DNA of 32,651 nt from an uncultured Lachnospira sp. (GCA_947306285.1 CAMZGB010000002.1:1-32651), one strand, 5' to 3'; positions 1-8,701 are shown, numbered from the stretch's first letter. Notes: a model not told the origin generated them from the letters alone. Translations and numbers: made by a program.

Positions 1-1588
1 AGTCACAATCAAATTCAAAGTAAAGAACGTTCGACTTAGGAAGTCCTGTCTCTGATTCTTCGCCAGTCTCGAAATTAGTAACTGTTCCAAACTTGTAATC
101 TTTAAATACCTTCGTTGGAATTCCACCGAGCTCTTTTGGAGGATTCTCGCGAAGTTTCTCAATTGTATTTTGAATCTTCTCTAATCCTTCTTTACCTTTA
201 AGAGTGATAGATTCTGTTCTATCTCTCCAGTATCCATATCTCCAGTATAATTCTTTAATCTTATCCCAAAGAGAAATGTCCCACTGTTTGTAGTATGCAG
301 CGGCCTCGGAGAAGACCATAGCAGCCACAACTGCGTCTTTATCTCTAGCATGTGTGCCAACTAGATATCCATAAGACTCTTCAAAGCCTGCGACGAATGT
401 GCCGTGTCCACTCTTCTCAAACTCAAGAATCTTTCCACCGATATATTTGAAACCAGTTAAAGTCTCAATACAATCTACATGGTAGTAATCAGCAATGTCA
501 TTTGCCATATTTGTACTAACTATAGTTTTGATGATAGCTCCATCTTCTGGAATTGTGCCATCCACATTCATAACATCAAGTTCGTACTCACAAAGTAGGC
601 AACCTTGCATATTCCCTGTAAGTGGAATGTATTCGCCACGTTCTTCGCCGCGGACGTAAATACCAATTCTATCTGCATCAGGATCTGTAGCCATTAGCAA
701 ATCTGCATCCACTTCAGTTCCTAACTTAACTGCCAATTCAAATGTCTGTGGATCCTCTGGGTTTGGATAAGGGCATGTTGGGAAATCGCCATTTGGCATC
801 TCCTGCTCCTTAACCACATAAATATTTGTGAATCCAAGTTCATCTAGCACACGACGCACTGGAATATTACCTGTTCCATGAAGTGGTGTGTAGACAATCT
901 TTGTCTTATCTTTAACTTTATCAATAGCATCCTGCTTCTTAACCTGAGTCTTGATAGCAGCGATGTACTTATCATCAATCTCTTTGCCAATCTGGATGTA
1001 AAGACCTTTCTCAATAGCCTCAGCCTTATCCATAGTCTTGGCTTCTGTAATATCGATAGCATTAACTTCTGCAGTAATTCCCTCATCGTGTGGAGGTGTA
1101 ACCTGCGCGCCGTCTTCCCAGTAAACTTTGTAACCGTTGTACTCTGCTGGGTTGTGGCTAGCAGTAATATTGATACCAGAAATACAACCAAGTTCACGAA
1201 CTGTGAATGAAAGCATAGGTGTTGGACGAAGTGCATCAAACACATAAGCCTTAATTCCGTTTGCTGCCAAGCAAAGTGCTGCGGCATCCGCAAACTCTGG
1301 TGACATATTTCTAGAATCATATGCTATAGCAACGCCCCTATCCTGTCCGTTTTGCTTGATTATATAGTTTGCAAGACCTTGAGTGGCTTTTCCAACTGTA
1401 TAAAAGTTCATACGGTTAGTACCAGCACCTATAATTCCTCTAAGTCCTGCCGTACCAAACTCAAGCTCTTTATAAAAGCGCTCTTCTATCTCTTTTTCGT
1501 CATTTTCAATGGCTCTTAATTCTTCCTTTGTTCCCTCGTCGAAGTAAGGATTCTCAAGCCATTCGTTATAAATATCTTTATAACTCAT
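1..1588 (-). CDS. pgcA: Phosphoglucomutase/phosphomannomutase (alpha-D-phosphohexomutase), 3' end outside window
   Basis: Interconverts hexose 1- and 6-phosphates, feeding UDP-glucose and cell-envelope sugar synthesis from glycolysis. About 529 codons are visible. The family is usually about 570-580 residues, so roughly the last 50 residues lie beyond the left edge. The N-terminus starts MSYKDIYNEWLENPYF. The catalytic phosphoserine motif TASHNP is present (Ser near residue 144), as are the metal-binding DPDADR loop (from about residue 302) and the sugar-binding GFEESYGY motif. The ATG at 1588 is preceded by a good AGGAG site. It lies 78 bp downstream of the MocR-CCA gene and probably has its own promoter at 1622-1650. 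The family assignment is firm; glucose versus mannose preference cannot be read from sequence alone, though the length and the GFEESYGY motif favour the PgcA-like glucomutase group. Confidence 0.93.
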   Translation of the reverse strand, partial: MSYKDIYNEWLENPYFDEGTKEELRAIENDEKEIEERFYKELEFGTAGLRGIIGAGTNRMNFYTVGKATQGLANYIIKQNGQDRGVAIAYDSRNMSPEFADAAALCLAANGIKAYVFDALRPTPMLSFTVRELGCISGINITASHNPAEYNGYKVYWEDGAQVTPPHDEGITAEVNAIDITEAKTMDKAEAIEKGLYIQIGKEIDDKYIAAIKTQVKKQDAIDKVKDKTKIVYTPLHGTGNIPVRRVLDELGFTNIYVVKEQEMPNGDFPTCPYPNPEDPQTFELAVKLGTEVDADLLMATDPDADRIGIYVRGEERGEYIPLTGNMQGCLLCEYELDVMNVDGTIPEDGAIIKTIVSTNMANDIADYYHVDCIETLTGFKYIGGKILEFEKSGHGTFVAGFEESYGYLVGTHARDKDAVVAAMVFSEAAAYYKQWDISLWDKIKELYWRYGYWRDRTESITLKGKEGLEKIQNTIEKLRENPPKELGGIPTKVFKDYKFGTVTNFETGEESETGLPKSNVLYFEFDCD

Positions 1589-1621
1589 AAAAACTCCTAT
1601 CAACCAATTTTCCAAGTTATT

Positions 1622-1650
1622 ATTATACAATAAATGGTTTTAAAATTAAA
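1622..1650 (-). promoter_or_regulatory. Candidate promoter of the phosphoglucomutase gene
   Basis: A perfect -10 TATAAT (1627 to 1622) lies 17 nt from a weak -35 TTTAAT (1650 to 1645). The predicted start of transcription is about 30 nt before the gene. No terminator is obvious for the upstream MocR-CCA gene, so read-through may also contribute. Confidence 0.5.
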
Positions 1651-1666
1651 CACTAAATTGGCATTT

Positions 1667-4450
1667 TTATAGCATTTTTTGGGCTATTTCTACTAGTTTT
1701 TCGTGGTTATTCAGTTCTGGTTCCGATAGAACTTTATCTAGCAGTTTTTCTAGTATTTCTCCTATCTTTTCACCGGGCTCAACACCCATATCAATCAAGT
1801 CCTGCCCTGTGATATCTAGTTCCTTAATGCTAGTGGCATAGCCTTTTTCCTTAATCTCGTCGAACTGTGCCTGACAGTACTCAAGCATTGGATAACCAAC
1901 TTCTCTAGCATAGTCGCTCTTACCCTCGTAGTCTGAGTATGAGAAGTCGATGAAGTACTGGTAAAAGTCCTTCCCAATCTCGTGAACACTTCGTCTGATT
2001 GTCTCTGGGTCTAGCGAGTATGGTCTGTCGTCGTGATGAAGAATTATGTGACTTACGGCTTTTATAGTCTTATTGTCCATCTTTAAGCGCTTCATAATCT
2101 CACGCGCTTTCTCAGAACCTGAGTCTGGATGATCTTTGAAGTGGTGATAACCGTCCTCATCCACCGACAACTCATCAGGTTTTGTGATGTCGTGAAGAAG
2201 CGCCGTCCATCTAAGAATTCTGTCTTTTCTAGTACTCTCCAAAACTTTGATTGTGTGTTCTCCCACATTGTGGTCATGATAAAGCGAGCGCTGCTCCTGA
2301 TTCATAAGCCTATCGAACTCTGGCATAATCACTTTTGTAATTCCAAGTTCATATGCCTTAATAAACATTCCAGGATGGTCAGACATAATTAGCTTCTCTA
2401 ACTCAGTCTGAATTCGCTCTGCGCTGATGTTTTTCAAATTTGGAGCAAGTTCCTTCATGGCTTTTTGCGTTTCTTCTTCTATTTCAAATCCAAGTTGCGC
2501 AGCAAAACGAACCGCTCTAAGAATCCTTAATGCGTCTTCGCTGAAGCGCTCGTAAGGATCACCCACGCATCTGATTGTTTTATTTTTTAAATCTTTGATG
2601 CCGTCAAATTCATCCACTAAACCTGCTTGGTTATTGTAGGCCATAGCATTTATCGTAAAGTCACGACGCATCAAATCTTCCTTCAAATCTGATGTAAACT
2701 CGACTGACTCTGGATGTCTTGAATCCTTGTACTCACCCTCAATTCGGTAAGTTGTAACTTCATATGATTCGCCACCCATTCGCACAGTAACTGTTCCATG
2801 TTCAATACCCGTGTCAAAGGTTCTATTAAAGATTCGCTTTACATCCTCTGGCTTCGCTGAAGTTGTGATATCCCAATCATCTGGGTTTCTATTAAGGATT
2901 GAGTCACGCACACATCCACCCACAGCAAAAGCCTCATAGCCCTCTTTGTCCAAGATGGATATGATTTTCTTCACGCTATTTGGAAGTTCGATATGAAGTT
3001 TTGATGTGTTTGTAATCTTCATCTTCTTATCCTTAAACTTTGGTATGTCCTTAGTTCCTAGTTTGTCTAACTCTTCAGCCATTATCTCGAATGCATCTTT
3101 TAGTTTGCTCTCCTCCACCGCGGAGTAGTTGATTATGAATTGGTGTTTGTAACTCTTCGCTTTTTGATAACAATAGTCCGAAACACTTTTTAGCTTTATG
3201 CCTTTTTTCATCAAGGCCCTTAGGAAACGTTTGTCATCTACCGCCAAATCAATCTCTAATATAAAGTGAAGTCCGGAAGATGCCTCTCGTATCTTTATCC
3301 TGTCGCTCATCCTCGAGTTTTTAAGCTCGTCCATTATCACCTTCCGGTAATTCTTATAGTAGTTTCTCATTCTATTGATATGCCTTGAGTAATATCCGTC
3401 CGATATGAAGGTAGCCAATGTATATTGATCAAAACTTGAAACTGTGCTTGAGTAAAACGATAGTTTTTCGTTAAACACTTTCATCAAAACATCTGGGAGC
3501 ACCATGTATGCAATACGAATAGATGGAGCCAAAGTCTTAGAGAAAGTATTTAAATATATAACTTTATCTGGATTTAAACTCTGCAATGTAGGAAGAGGCC
3601 TTCCTTTAAATCTAAACTCACTGTCGTAGTCGTCCTCTATCACAAAGCCGTGGTTTTTGTTAATAAGTTCAAGTAGTTTTGTTCTATTGTTAATAGGCAT
3701 CACACATCCAGTTGGGAAATGATGCGATGGAGATAGGTGAACAACTTTCGCTTTGGATGATTCCAATATCTTTAAGTCTATTCCATCTTCAAGCACTGGA
3801 ACTGGTATGCATTTGACACCATTGCTCTCATAAACGCTTCCCACTTTCTTGTGCCCTGGATCTTCTATGGCAATCATATGGTTCTTGCCAAGGAGCTGAA
3901 CGATCAATCCATATAGATATTCCATTCCGGCTCCCACTACTATGTTGTCCGGGTTGACATTCATTCCACGAAAGTCCGCAAGATGGTTCGCGATTGCTTC
4001 TCTTAAGCCTTCCACCCCCACATGGTCAGGACTTGCTAAGAAATCTGACTCACTATCAGCGATAGTCCTTCTCATAATCTTCGACCAAGTGTTAAATGGG
4101 AAGCTATCGTACATTATGTGGTTTGATGAAAAGTCTACTAATGGTTTTGGTTCTTCTTTTTTCTTATGAACAGGTGCCTTCGGCGAAGACGATTGTTCAA
4201 AACCACCCTCCACTTCGGACGCGAAGTAGCCCTTCTTCTCCACAGCATAAATATAGCCCTCGACCAAAAGCTGCTCATAGGCGTTTTGCACCGTGATAAT
4301 ACTGATTCCATGATTAGAAGCCATCTCACGCTTGGACGGCAGCTTTTCATCAGGCTTAACTTTGCCCGATAATATATCTTCTCTTATGCAGTTGTACAAG
4401 TACTCATACATAGGAGTTTTACCCCTAGATGAGAAATCATAAGTTAGCAT
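1667..4450 (-). CDS. Fusion: MocR/PdxR-type GntR regulator joined to CCA tRNA nucleotidyltransferase
   Basis: One uninterrupted 927-codon frame holds two complete proteins. Residues 1-80 are a GntR winged helix (LPSKREMASNHGIS). Residues about 105-465 are a fold-type I aminotransferase-like domain with the PLP lysine in NTFSKTLAP (Lys305) and the IEDDYDSEF motif; together these make a MocR/PdxR regulator. Residues 477-927 are a CCA-adding enzyme: GGCVRD, the catalytic DDWD acids (about 525-527), RRDFTINAMAY, RILRAVRFAAQLGF and an HD domain with LLHD. The linker is only about 10 residues. An internal ATG at 3022 with its own AAGGA site could release a stand-alone 451-residue CCA enzyme, so two products are possible. 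MocR proteins next to pyridoxal kinase genes usually control vitamin B6 salvage; the kinase gene is divergent and adjacent here. The CCA enzyme repairs or builds tRNA 3' ends. Whether the fusion is biological or a sequencing artefact is open. Confidence 0.9.
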   Translation of the reverse strand: MLTYDFSSRGKTPMYEYLYNCIREDILSGKVKPDEKLPSKREMASNHGISIITVQNAYEQLLVEGYIYAVEKKGYFASEVEGGFEQSSSPKAPVHKKKEEPKPLVDFSSNHIMYDSFPFNTWSKIMRRTIADSESDFLASPDHVGVEGLREAIANHLADFRGMNVNPDNIVVGAGMEYLYGLIVQLLGKNHMIAIEDPGHKKVGSVYESNGVKCIPVPVLEDGIDLKILESSKAKVVHLSPSHHFPTGCVMPINNRTKLLELINKNHGFVIEDDYDSEFRFKGRPLPTLQSLNPDKVIYLNTFSKTLAPSIRIAYMVLPDVLMKVFNEKLSFYSSTVSSFDQYTLATFISDGYYSRHINRMRNYYKNYRKVIMDELKNSRMSDRIKIREASSGLHFILEIDLAVDDKRFLRALMKKGIKLKSVSDYCYQKAKSYKHQFIINYSAVEESKLKDAFEIMAEELDKLGTKDIPKFKDKKMKITNTSKLHIELPNSVKKIISILDKEGYEAFAVGGCVRDSILNRNPDDWDITTSAKPEDVKRIFNRTFDTGIEHGTVTVRMGGESYEVTTYRIEGEYKDSRHPESVEFTSDLKEDLMRRDFTINAMAYNNQAGLVDEFDGIKDLKNKTIRCVGDPYERFSEDALRILRAVRFAAQLGFEIEEETQKAMKELAPNLKNISAERIQTELEKLIMSDHPGMFIKAYELGITKVIMPEFDRLMNQEQRSLYHDHNVGEHTIKVLESTRKDRILRWTALLHDITKPDELSVDEDGYHHFKDHPDSGSEKAREIMKRLKMDNKTIKAVSHIILHHDDRPYSLDPETIRRSVHEIGKDFYQYFIDFSYSDYEGKSDYAREVGYPMLEYCQAQFDEIKEKGYATSIKELDITGQDLIDMGVEPGEKIGEILEKLLDKVLSEPELNNHEKLVEIAQKML
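3020..3034 (-). promoter_or_regulatory. cca: Internal ribosome binding site and start for a separate CCA-adding enzyme
   Basis: Inside the fusion frame, AAGGA (3034 to 3030) sits 7 nt before an in-frame ATG (3022 to 3020) that opens MKITNTSKLH, exactly where the CCA domain begins. The resulting 451-residue product matches the usual length of HD-containing bacterial CCA enzymes. Both other minus-strand frames carry stops just upstream (3060-3058 and 3053-3051). Confidence 0.6.
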
Positions 4451-4465
4451 AGTTCCTCTTAATCT

Positions 4466-4521
4466 GGTATTATTATTTTTTCTATTTTTGGTACTTTCAA
4501 TAATACCACCATAGTATTATA
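4466..4521. promoter_or_regulatory. Operator array between mocR-cca and the pyridoxal kinase gene
   Basis: A perfect 9-bp inverted repeat GGTATTATT (4466-4474) / AATAATACC (4499-4507) lies in the divergent intergenic region. Three directly repeated elements, GGTATTATT (4466), GGTACTTTC (4490) and AGTATTATA (4513), are spaced 24 and 23 bp, about two helical turns. MocR/PdxR proteins are known to bind spaced direct repeats, so this is the likely site for the adjacent regulator. That assignment is inference. Confidence 0.55.
4472..4500 (-). promoter_or_regulatory. Candidate promoter of mocR-cca
   Basis: TTGAAA (4500 to 4495) and AATAAT (4477 to 4472) are separated by 17 nt. The -35 hexamer is the exact complement of the -35 of the divergent kinase promoter, so the two promoters overlap face to face. 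Confidence 0.5.
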
Positions 4522-4523
4522 AT
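4495..4523 (+). promoter_or_regulatory. Candidate promoter of the pyridoxal kinase gene
   Basis: TTTCAA (4495-4500) and a perfect TATAAT (4518-4523) are separated by 17 nt. A strong -10 with a poor -35, sitting among the operator repeats, fits an activator-dependent promoter. Confidence 0.55.
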
Positions 4524-4559
4524 TTCAAACAATTTATAATCACTAAAAGGAGAGATATT

Positions 4560-5390
4560 ATGAAAAGAGTAATGAGTATTCAAGATGTATCTTGTATAGG
4601 TAAGTGCTCGCTTACTGTTGCACTTCCTATCATTTCGGCGATGGGCGTTGAGTGTGCAATCGTTCCAACAGCTGTGCTTTCAACCCATACACAGTTCAAT
4701 GATTTTACATTCCGCGATTTGACAGATGATATGGAGCCTATCAAGGAGCATTGGAAAAAAGAAGATTTCAAGTTTGATGCTTTGTATACTGGATACCTTG
4801 GTTCAAAGAGACAGATAGATATTGTGGCAGACTACTTTGACACATTTAAGACAGACGAAAATGTAATCGTAATGGATCCAGCTATGGCAGATAACGGAAA
4901 GTTGTATGTTGGCTTCGACGAAGACTTCGCCAAAGAGATGGCTAAGTTATGTTCAAAGGCTGACGTAATCCTTCCAAACATTTCGGAAGCATCACTAATG
5001 CTTGGCGTTGATTATCCTGGTGAGGATGCAAGTGTTGAGGAAGTCAAAGAACTTCTTTTGAAGCTTGCCGAACTTGGTCCAAAGCATGCGGTTATCACTG
5101 GTGTAGAGTTGGGTGATGGCAAGTTTGGATTTATGGGATATGACACGGAGAAGAAGGAATTCTACAGTTATGGAAATGATAAGGTTGATATGAAGTCACA
5201 CGGTACTGGCGATGTGTTTGCAAGCACATTCACAGGTGCTTTGATGAACGATAAGTCAATCTATGAGGCGTTGAAGATTGCCGCAGATTATACAAGAGAA
5301 TCTATTAAAAACACTTTTGATGATCCTAATGCTATTACATATGGCGTTAACTTTGAGAGCGAGATTCCATATTTGTTGAAAAGCTTATAA
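4560..5390 (+). CDS. pdxY: Pyridoxal/pyridoxamine kinase (PfkB/ribokinase superfamily)
   Basis: Phosphorylates B6 vitamers with ATP to give pyridoxal or pyridoxamine phosphate in the cytoplasm (salvage pathway). The 276-residue length fits PdxK/PdxY kinases. Family signatures are the N-terminal SIQDVSCIGKCSLTVALPI, the STHTQF substrate loop, YTGYLGS, VMDPAMADNGKLY, LPNISEASLM, and the C-terminal HGTGDVFAS motif carrying the catalytic aspartate. The ATG at 4560 has a good AAGGAGA site 9 nt upstream. It is divergent from the MocR-type regulator and probably controlled by it, closing a PLP-sensing loop. It ends in a bidirectional terminator shared with metK. The exact vitamer preference (pdxY versus pdxK) is not certain. 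Confidence 0.92.
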   Translation: MKRVMSIQDVSCIGKCSLTVALPIISAMGVECAIVPTAVLSTHTQFNDFTFRDLTDDMEPIKEHWKKEDFKFDALYTGYLGSKRQIDIVADYFDTFKTDENVIVMDPAMADNGKLYVGFDEDFAKEMAKLCSKADVILPNISEASLMLGVDYPGEDASVEEVKELLLKLAELGPKHAVITGVELGDGKFGFMGYDTEKKEFYSYGNDKVDMKSHGTGDVFASTFTGALMNDKSIYEALKIAADYTRESIKNTFDDPNAITYGVNFESEIPYLLKSL

Positions 5391-5412
5391 ACACATTTAA
5401 ATTTTGAAATAA

Positions 5413-5439
5413 AAAAGAGGATGTTTAACATCCTCTTTT
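5413..5439. terminator. Bidirectional terminator between the pyridoxal kinase gene and metK
   Basis: AAAAGAGGATGT / ACATCCTCTTTT form a perfect 12-bp stem with a 3-nt loop, A-rich on one side and T-rich on the other. It sits in the gap between two convergent genes, so it can end both transcripts. Confidence 0.9.
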
Positions 5440-5451
5440 GTTTTATCTTTT

Positions 5452-6618
5452 TTAGTAATCTAAATCTATTACCTCTTCCCATGGTACGCTGATGTCGTCT
5501 CTTCCGAAGTGTCCATAGGCAGCTGTTTGCTTATAAATAGGTCTTCGTAAGTCTAGCATCTTTATTATTCCGTTTGGAGTCAAATCAAAGTTCTTATTAA
5601 TGATTTCAATCAACTCTTCTTCTGATTTCTTGCCTGTTCCAAATGTGTCAACTGAGATAGATGTTGGATGCGCAACGCCGATTGCATATGAAAGTTGAAT
5701 CTCACACTTATCAGCTAGTCCTGCTGCTACTATATTCTTTGCAACAAAACGCGCTGCGTAAGCTGCGGAGCGGTCAACCTTTGTGCAGTCTTTGCCGGAG
5801 AAGGCTCCACCGCCGTGCTTAGCATATCCACCGTAAGTGTCTACAATAATCTTACGACCAGTCAAACCACTGTCACCATTAGGTCCACCAATAACAAAGC
5901 GACCTGTTGGATTGATGAAAAGCTTAGTTTCATCATCTATCATATCGGCATCTACTACCGCATCTATTACCTGCTCTTTTATATCTTTCTTGATCTGCTC
6001 CTGAGTTACGTCCGGGTCGTGCTGAGTAGAGATAACGATAGTGTTAACTCTAACCGGTTTATCGTTTTCGTCGTACTCAATAGTAACCTGGGCTTTTCCG
6101 TCAGGACGAAGGTAATCCAAAGTTCCATCTTTTCTTACCTGCGATAATCTCTTTGTGAGTTTGTGTGCCAAAGCAATTGGATATGGCATGTAACTATCAG
6201 TTTCATTTGTAGCATAGCCAAACATCATACCTTGATCGCCAGCACCTGTTTCCATGTCTTCGGCCTGGTCGCCTTCTCTTGCTTCAAGCGCTTTATCAAC
6301 GCCCATGGCAATATCGCTAGACTGTTCATCAAGCGCCACCACTACTCCACAAGTGTCCGCGTCAAAACCAAACTTAGCACGAGTGTATCCGATATCACGA
6401 ATTGTGTCTCTAACCACTTTTTGGATATCAACATATCCTGAAGTTGAAACCTCACCCATCACTAAAACTAGACCAGTTGTGATGGCAGTCTCACAAGCCA
6501 CACGACTCTGTGGGTCCTGTCTCATCAACTCATCCAATATTGCGTCAGAGATTTGATCACAGATTTTATCTGGATGTCCCTCTGTAACTGATTCTGATGT
6601 AAATAATCTATTACTCAT
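5452..6618 (-). CDS. metK: S-adenosylmethionine synthetase
   Basis: Makes S-adenosylmethionine from methionine and ATP in the cytoplasm. The 388 residues match the family length. Clear motifs are GHPDKICDQISDA at the N-terminus, GAGDQGMMFGYA (the MetK signature hexapeptide region) and GGGAFSGKDCTKVDRSAAY near the C-terminal third. The ATG at 6618 follows AAAGGAGTTAAC. It lies 36 bp downstream of the LeuA-AraC gene, so they are probably co-transcribed. A TATAAT (6647 to 6642) in that gap could be an extra weak promoter. The gap is too small for a SAM riboswitch, so any SAM control must act elsewhere. Confidence 0.97.
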   Translation of the reverse strand: MSNRLFTSESVTEGHPDKICDQISDAILDELMRQDPQSRVACETAITTGLVLVMGEVSTSGYVDIQKVVRDTIRDIGYTRAKFGFDADTCGVVVALDEQSSDIAMGVDKALEAREGDQAEDMETGAGDQGMMFGYATNETDSYMPYPIALAHKLTKRLSQVRKDGTLDYLRPDGKAQVTIEYDENDKPVRVNTIVISTQHDPDVTQEQIKKDIKEQVIDAVVDADMIDDETKLFINPTGRFVIGGPNGDSGLTGRKIIVDTYGGYAKHGGGAFSGKDCTKVDRSAAYAARFVAKNIVAAGLADKCEIQLSYAIGVAHPTSISVDTFGTGKKSEEELIEIINKNFDLTPNGIIKMLDLRRPIYKQTAAYGHFGRDDISVPWEEVIDLDY

Positions 6619-6654
6619 GTTAACTCCTTTAACCTCTTGTCATTATAACACTAA

Positions 6655-8643
6655 CTACTTAGAATTTCTAAACTGAACTGGTGTCATACCATATTTCTTC
6701 TTGAAAGTTCTAGTAAAGTTTTCAACATTCTGGTATCCAACCTCGTGCGCGATAGTTTCCACATTTTTGTTTCCACTCTTAAGCATCGCTCTAGCTTTCT
6801 TCATTCGCACGTTAGTCACTATATCGCCGAAGGTCTTTCCAGATTTATCTTTTATATACTTTGAAAGATATGTCTTTGTAAGCTTGAACTCTTCAGCCAA
6901 CTCATCAAGAGTTACTGTCAAATAATTAGTATTAATGTAGTTTAGAATCTCAGTTAATCTCTCATCCTGATCATCTTTATCCTTAAGCGTTGCCACATAC
7001 TGGTTAACCGCCGAAGTCAAAGCATTAATTGATGACTTAATAATATCCTCATCAATACCAACGCCCCAGAACATTGTTCCGTTGCAGCTAATGCCTACGT
7101 ATGAAACCGCCTTCGACGAAGAACCACGAGAAAGCGAATGTTCTTCGTAGAATGAAAGTTCGTAGCTTATATCAAAGAATGATTTAAACGCATTACTTAC
7201 CGCATCCAATCTTCCATTACCTGTGCTCTTGATAACACGCTTCTTATCTTTATAAATTAATGTGACATCTGAAGTGATTCCACGAGTCTGTTTGAAGTGA
7301 ACTTCTGGAACTGCAAATACTGATGTATTATTCACATACTTATCTTCAAAGATTCGATAAATAGTCTCAGGTGAAAGTTCAGCATGCTCTTTGTCGGAGA
7401 CGTCCTTAATCATGTAGCCAACTTCCTCGCGCATCTCCTGAGGAATTGAAAGACCATAGTTAGTCTTAAGAACGTAGCTTACTCCACCCTTACCAGACTG
7501 AGAGTTAATTCTGATTACGTCTGAATCGTAAGTTCTTCCAACGTCAACTGGGTCGATTGGAAGATAAGGAACATTCCACTTGCCTTCTGGATCTGCATCA
7601 CGACAAGCCATTCCTTTGGCGATAGCATCTTGGTGAGAGCCAGAGAATGCTGTAAACACAAGCTCGCCTGCGTATGGCTGACGAGGGCCAACCTTCATCC
7701 GAGTCACGCGCTCGTAAAGTTCACAAATGCGTGGCATATCACTAAAGTCTAACTTTGGATCTACGCCGTGCGAGAACATGTTCATAGCAAGTGTCACAAT
7801 ATCCACGTTACCCGTACGCTCTCCGTTTCCGAAAAGTGTTCCTTCTATTCTATCTGCTCCAGCAAGTACTGACTGTTCTGCAGTTGCCACTCCACAGCCT
7901 CTATCATTGTGAGGGTGAACTGAAATAGTAACCGCATCTCTGTACTTCAAGTGTTTGTGCATATACTCAACTTGTGTTGCAAATACATGTGGCATAGCAT
8001 TCTCAACTGTAGCTGGAATGTTAATGATTACTTTGTTATCTTTCTTTGGTTTCCAAACATCAAGCACTGCGTTACACACTTCCAATGCGTAATCAACCTC
8101 AGTACCAGGGAAACTCTCTGGAGAATATTCAAATGAGAAGTTGCCATCCACTTCTGAAGCAAGCTTGTTTAATAACTCTGCTCCATCCACAGCAATCTGT
8201 TTAATCTCTTCCTTACTCTTCTTAAACACCTGCTCTCTTTGAGCAACAGATGTTGAATTATAAAGGTGGATTACAGCATGCTTTGCACCTTTGACCGCTT
8301 CGAAGGTCTTCTTAATGATGTGCTCTCTTGCTTGGGTAAGAACTTGCACTGTCACATCATCAGGAATCATGTTTCGCTCAATCAAAGCACGCATAAAGTC
8401 GTACTCTGTCTGAGAAGCTGCTGGGAATCCAACTTCGATCTCTTTAAATCCTATATCTACCAGTAACTGGAAAAACTCCAATTTCTCATCAAGACTCATT
8501 GGCTCGATAAGTGCTTGGTTACCATCACGCAAATCTACGCTACACCAAATAGGAGCCTCTTCAATATACTCCTTCTTTACCCAATCGTACGTAGCTTCTG
8601 GTGGCATAAAGTATTGTCTCTTGTACTTCTTGAAATTTTTCAT
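6655..8643 (-). CDS. leuA: 2-isopropylmalate synthase with C-terminal AraC-type DNA-binding domain
   Basis: Residues 1-562 are a full-length, type-2 (PRK03739-like) 2-isopropylmalate synthase. This enzyme condenses acetyl-CoA with 2-ketoisovalerate in the first committed step of leucine synthesis. Motifs include DLRDGNQAL, GFKEIEVGFPAAS, the metal-binding HPHNDRG, GTLFGNGERTGN, and a LeuA allosteric (dimer) domain at about 430-560 (SYVGISCNGTMFWGVG). Residues 563-662 are a complete AraC/XylS double helix-turn-helix: LDELAEEFKLTKTYLSKYIK, then NVETIAHEVGYQNVENFTRTF and KKYGMTPVQFR. This DNA-binding tail is not part of normal LeuA. It could let the leucine-sensing enzyme act as its own regulator (inference). 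The ATG at 8643 follows AGAGG. It has its own promoter at 8702-8730 with an imperfect dyad in the leader, and lies upstream of metK. Confidence 0.93.
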   Translation of the reverse strand: MKNFKKYKRQYFMPPEATYDWVKKEYIEEAPIWCSVDLRDGNQALIEPMSLDEKLEFFQLLVDIGFKEIEVGFPAASQTEYDFMRALIERNMIPDDVTVQVLTQAREHIIKKTFEAVKGAKHAVIHLYNSTSVAQREQVFKKSKEEIKQIAVDGAELLNKLASEVDGNFSFEYSPESFPGTEVDYALEVCNAVLDVWKPKKDNKVIINIPATVENAMPHVFATQVEYMHKHLKYRDAVTISVHPHNDRGCGVATAEQSVLAGADRIEGTLFGNGERTGNVDIVTLAMNMFSHGVDPKLDFSDMPRICELYERVTRMKVGPRQPYAGELVFTAFSGSHQDAIAKGMACRDADPEGKWNVPYLPIDPVDVGRTYDSDVIRINSQSGKGGVSYVLKTNYGLSIPQEMREEVGYMIKDVSDKEHAELSPETIYRIFEDKYVNNTSVFAVPEVHFKQTRGITSDVTLIYKDKKRVIKSTGNGRLDAVSNAFKSFFDISYELSFYEEHSLSRGSSSKAVSYVGISCNGTMFWGVGIDEDIIKSSINALTSAVNQYVATLKDKDDQDERLTEILNYINTNYLTVTLDELAEEFKLTKTYLSKYIKDKSGKTFGDIVTNVRMKKARAMLKSGNKNVETIAHEVGYQNVENFTRTFKKKYGMTPVQFRNSK

Positions 8644-8660
8644 AATGTTACCTCTTTTCT

Positions 8661-8696
8661 GTAATAATATTTGTCAGTTGATTTGACTCATATTAC
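8661..8696 (-). promoter_or_regulatory. Imperfect dyad in the leuA leader
   Basis: GTAATATgaGTCA and TGACaaATATTATTAC flank a 7-nt centre, between the predicted transcription start and the AGAGG site. It could be an RNA hairpin near the ribosome site or a protein-binding dyad, for instance for the AraC tail encoded downstream. Confidence 0.4.
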
Positions 8697-8701
8697 ACAT
8701 A

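Noticed and set aside
878..1210. Plus-strand open frame inside the phosphoglucomutase gene
   Set aside because: It is antisense to a strongly conserved coding region, has no ribosome site and its product resembles no protein family; the same holds for the other short frames opposite real genes.
6619..6654. SAM riboswitch in front of metK
   Set aside because: Only 36 bp separate metK from the LeuA-AraC stop codon, far too short for any SAM riboswitch class.
8644..8701. Leucine-codon leader peptide or T-box before leuA
   Set aside because: The leader is under 60 nt and shows neither a run of leucine codons nor the T-box core sequence.
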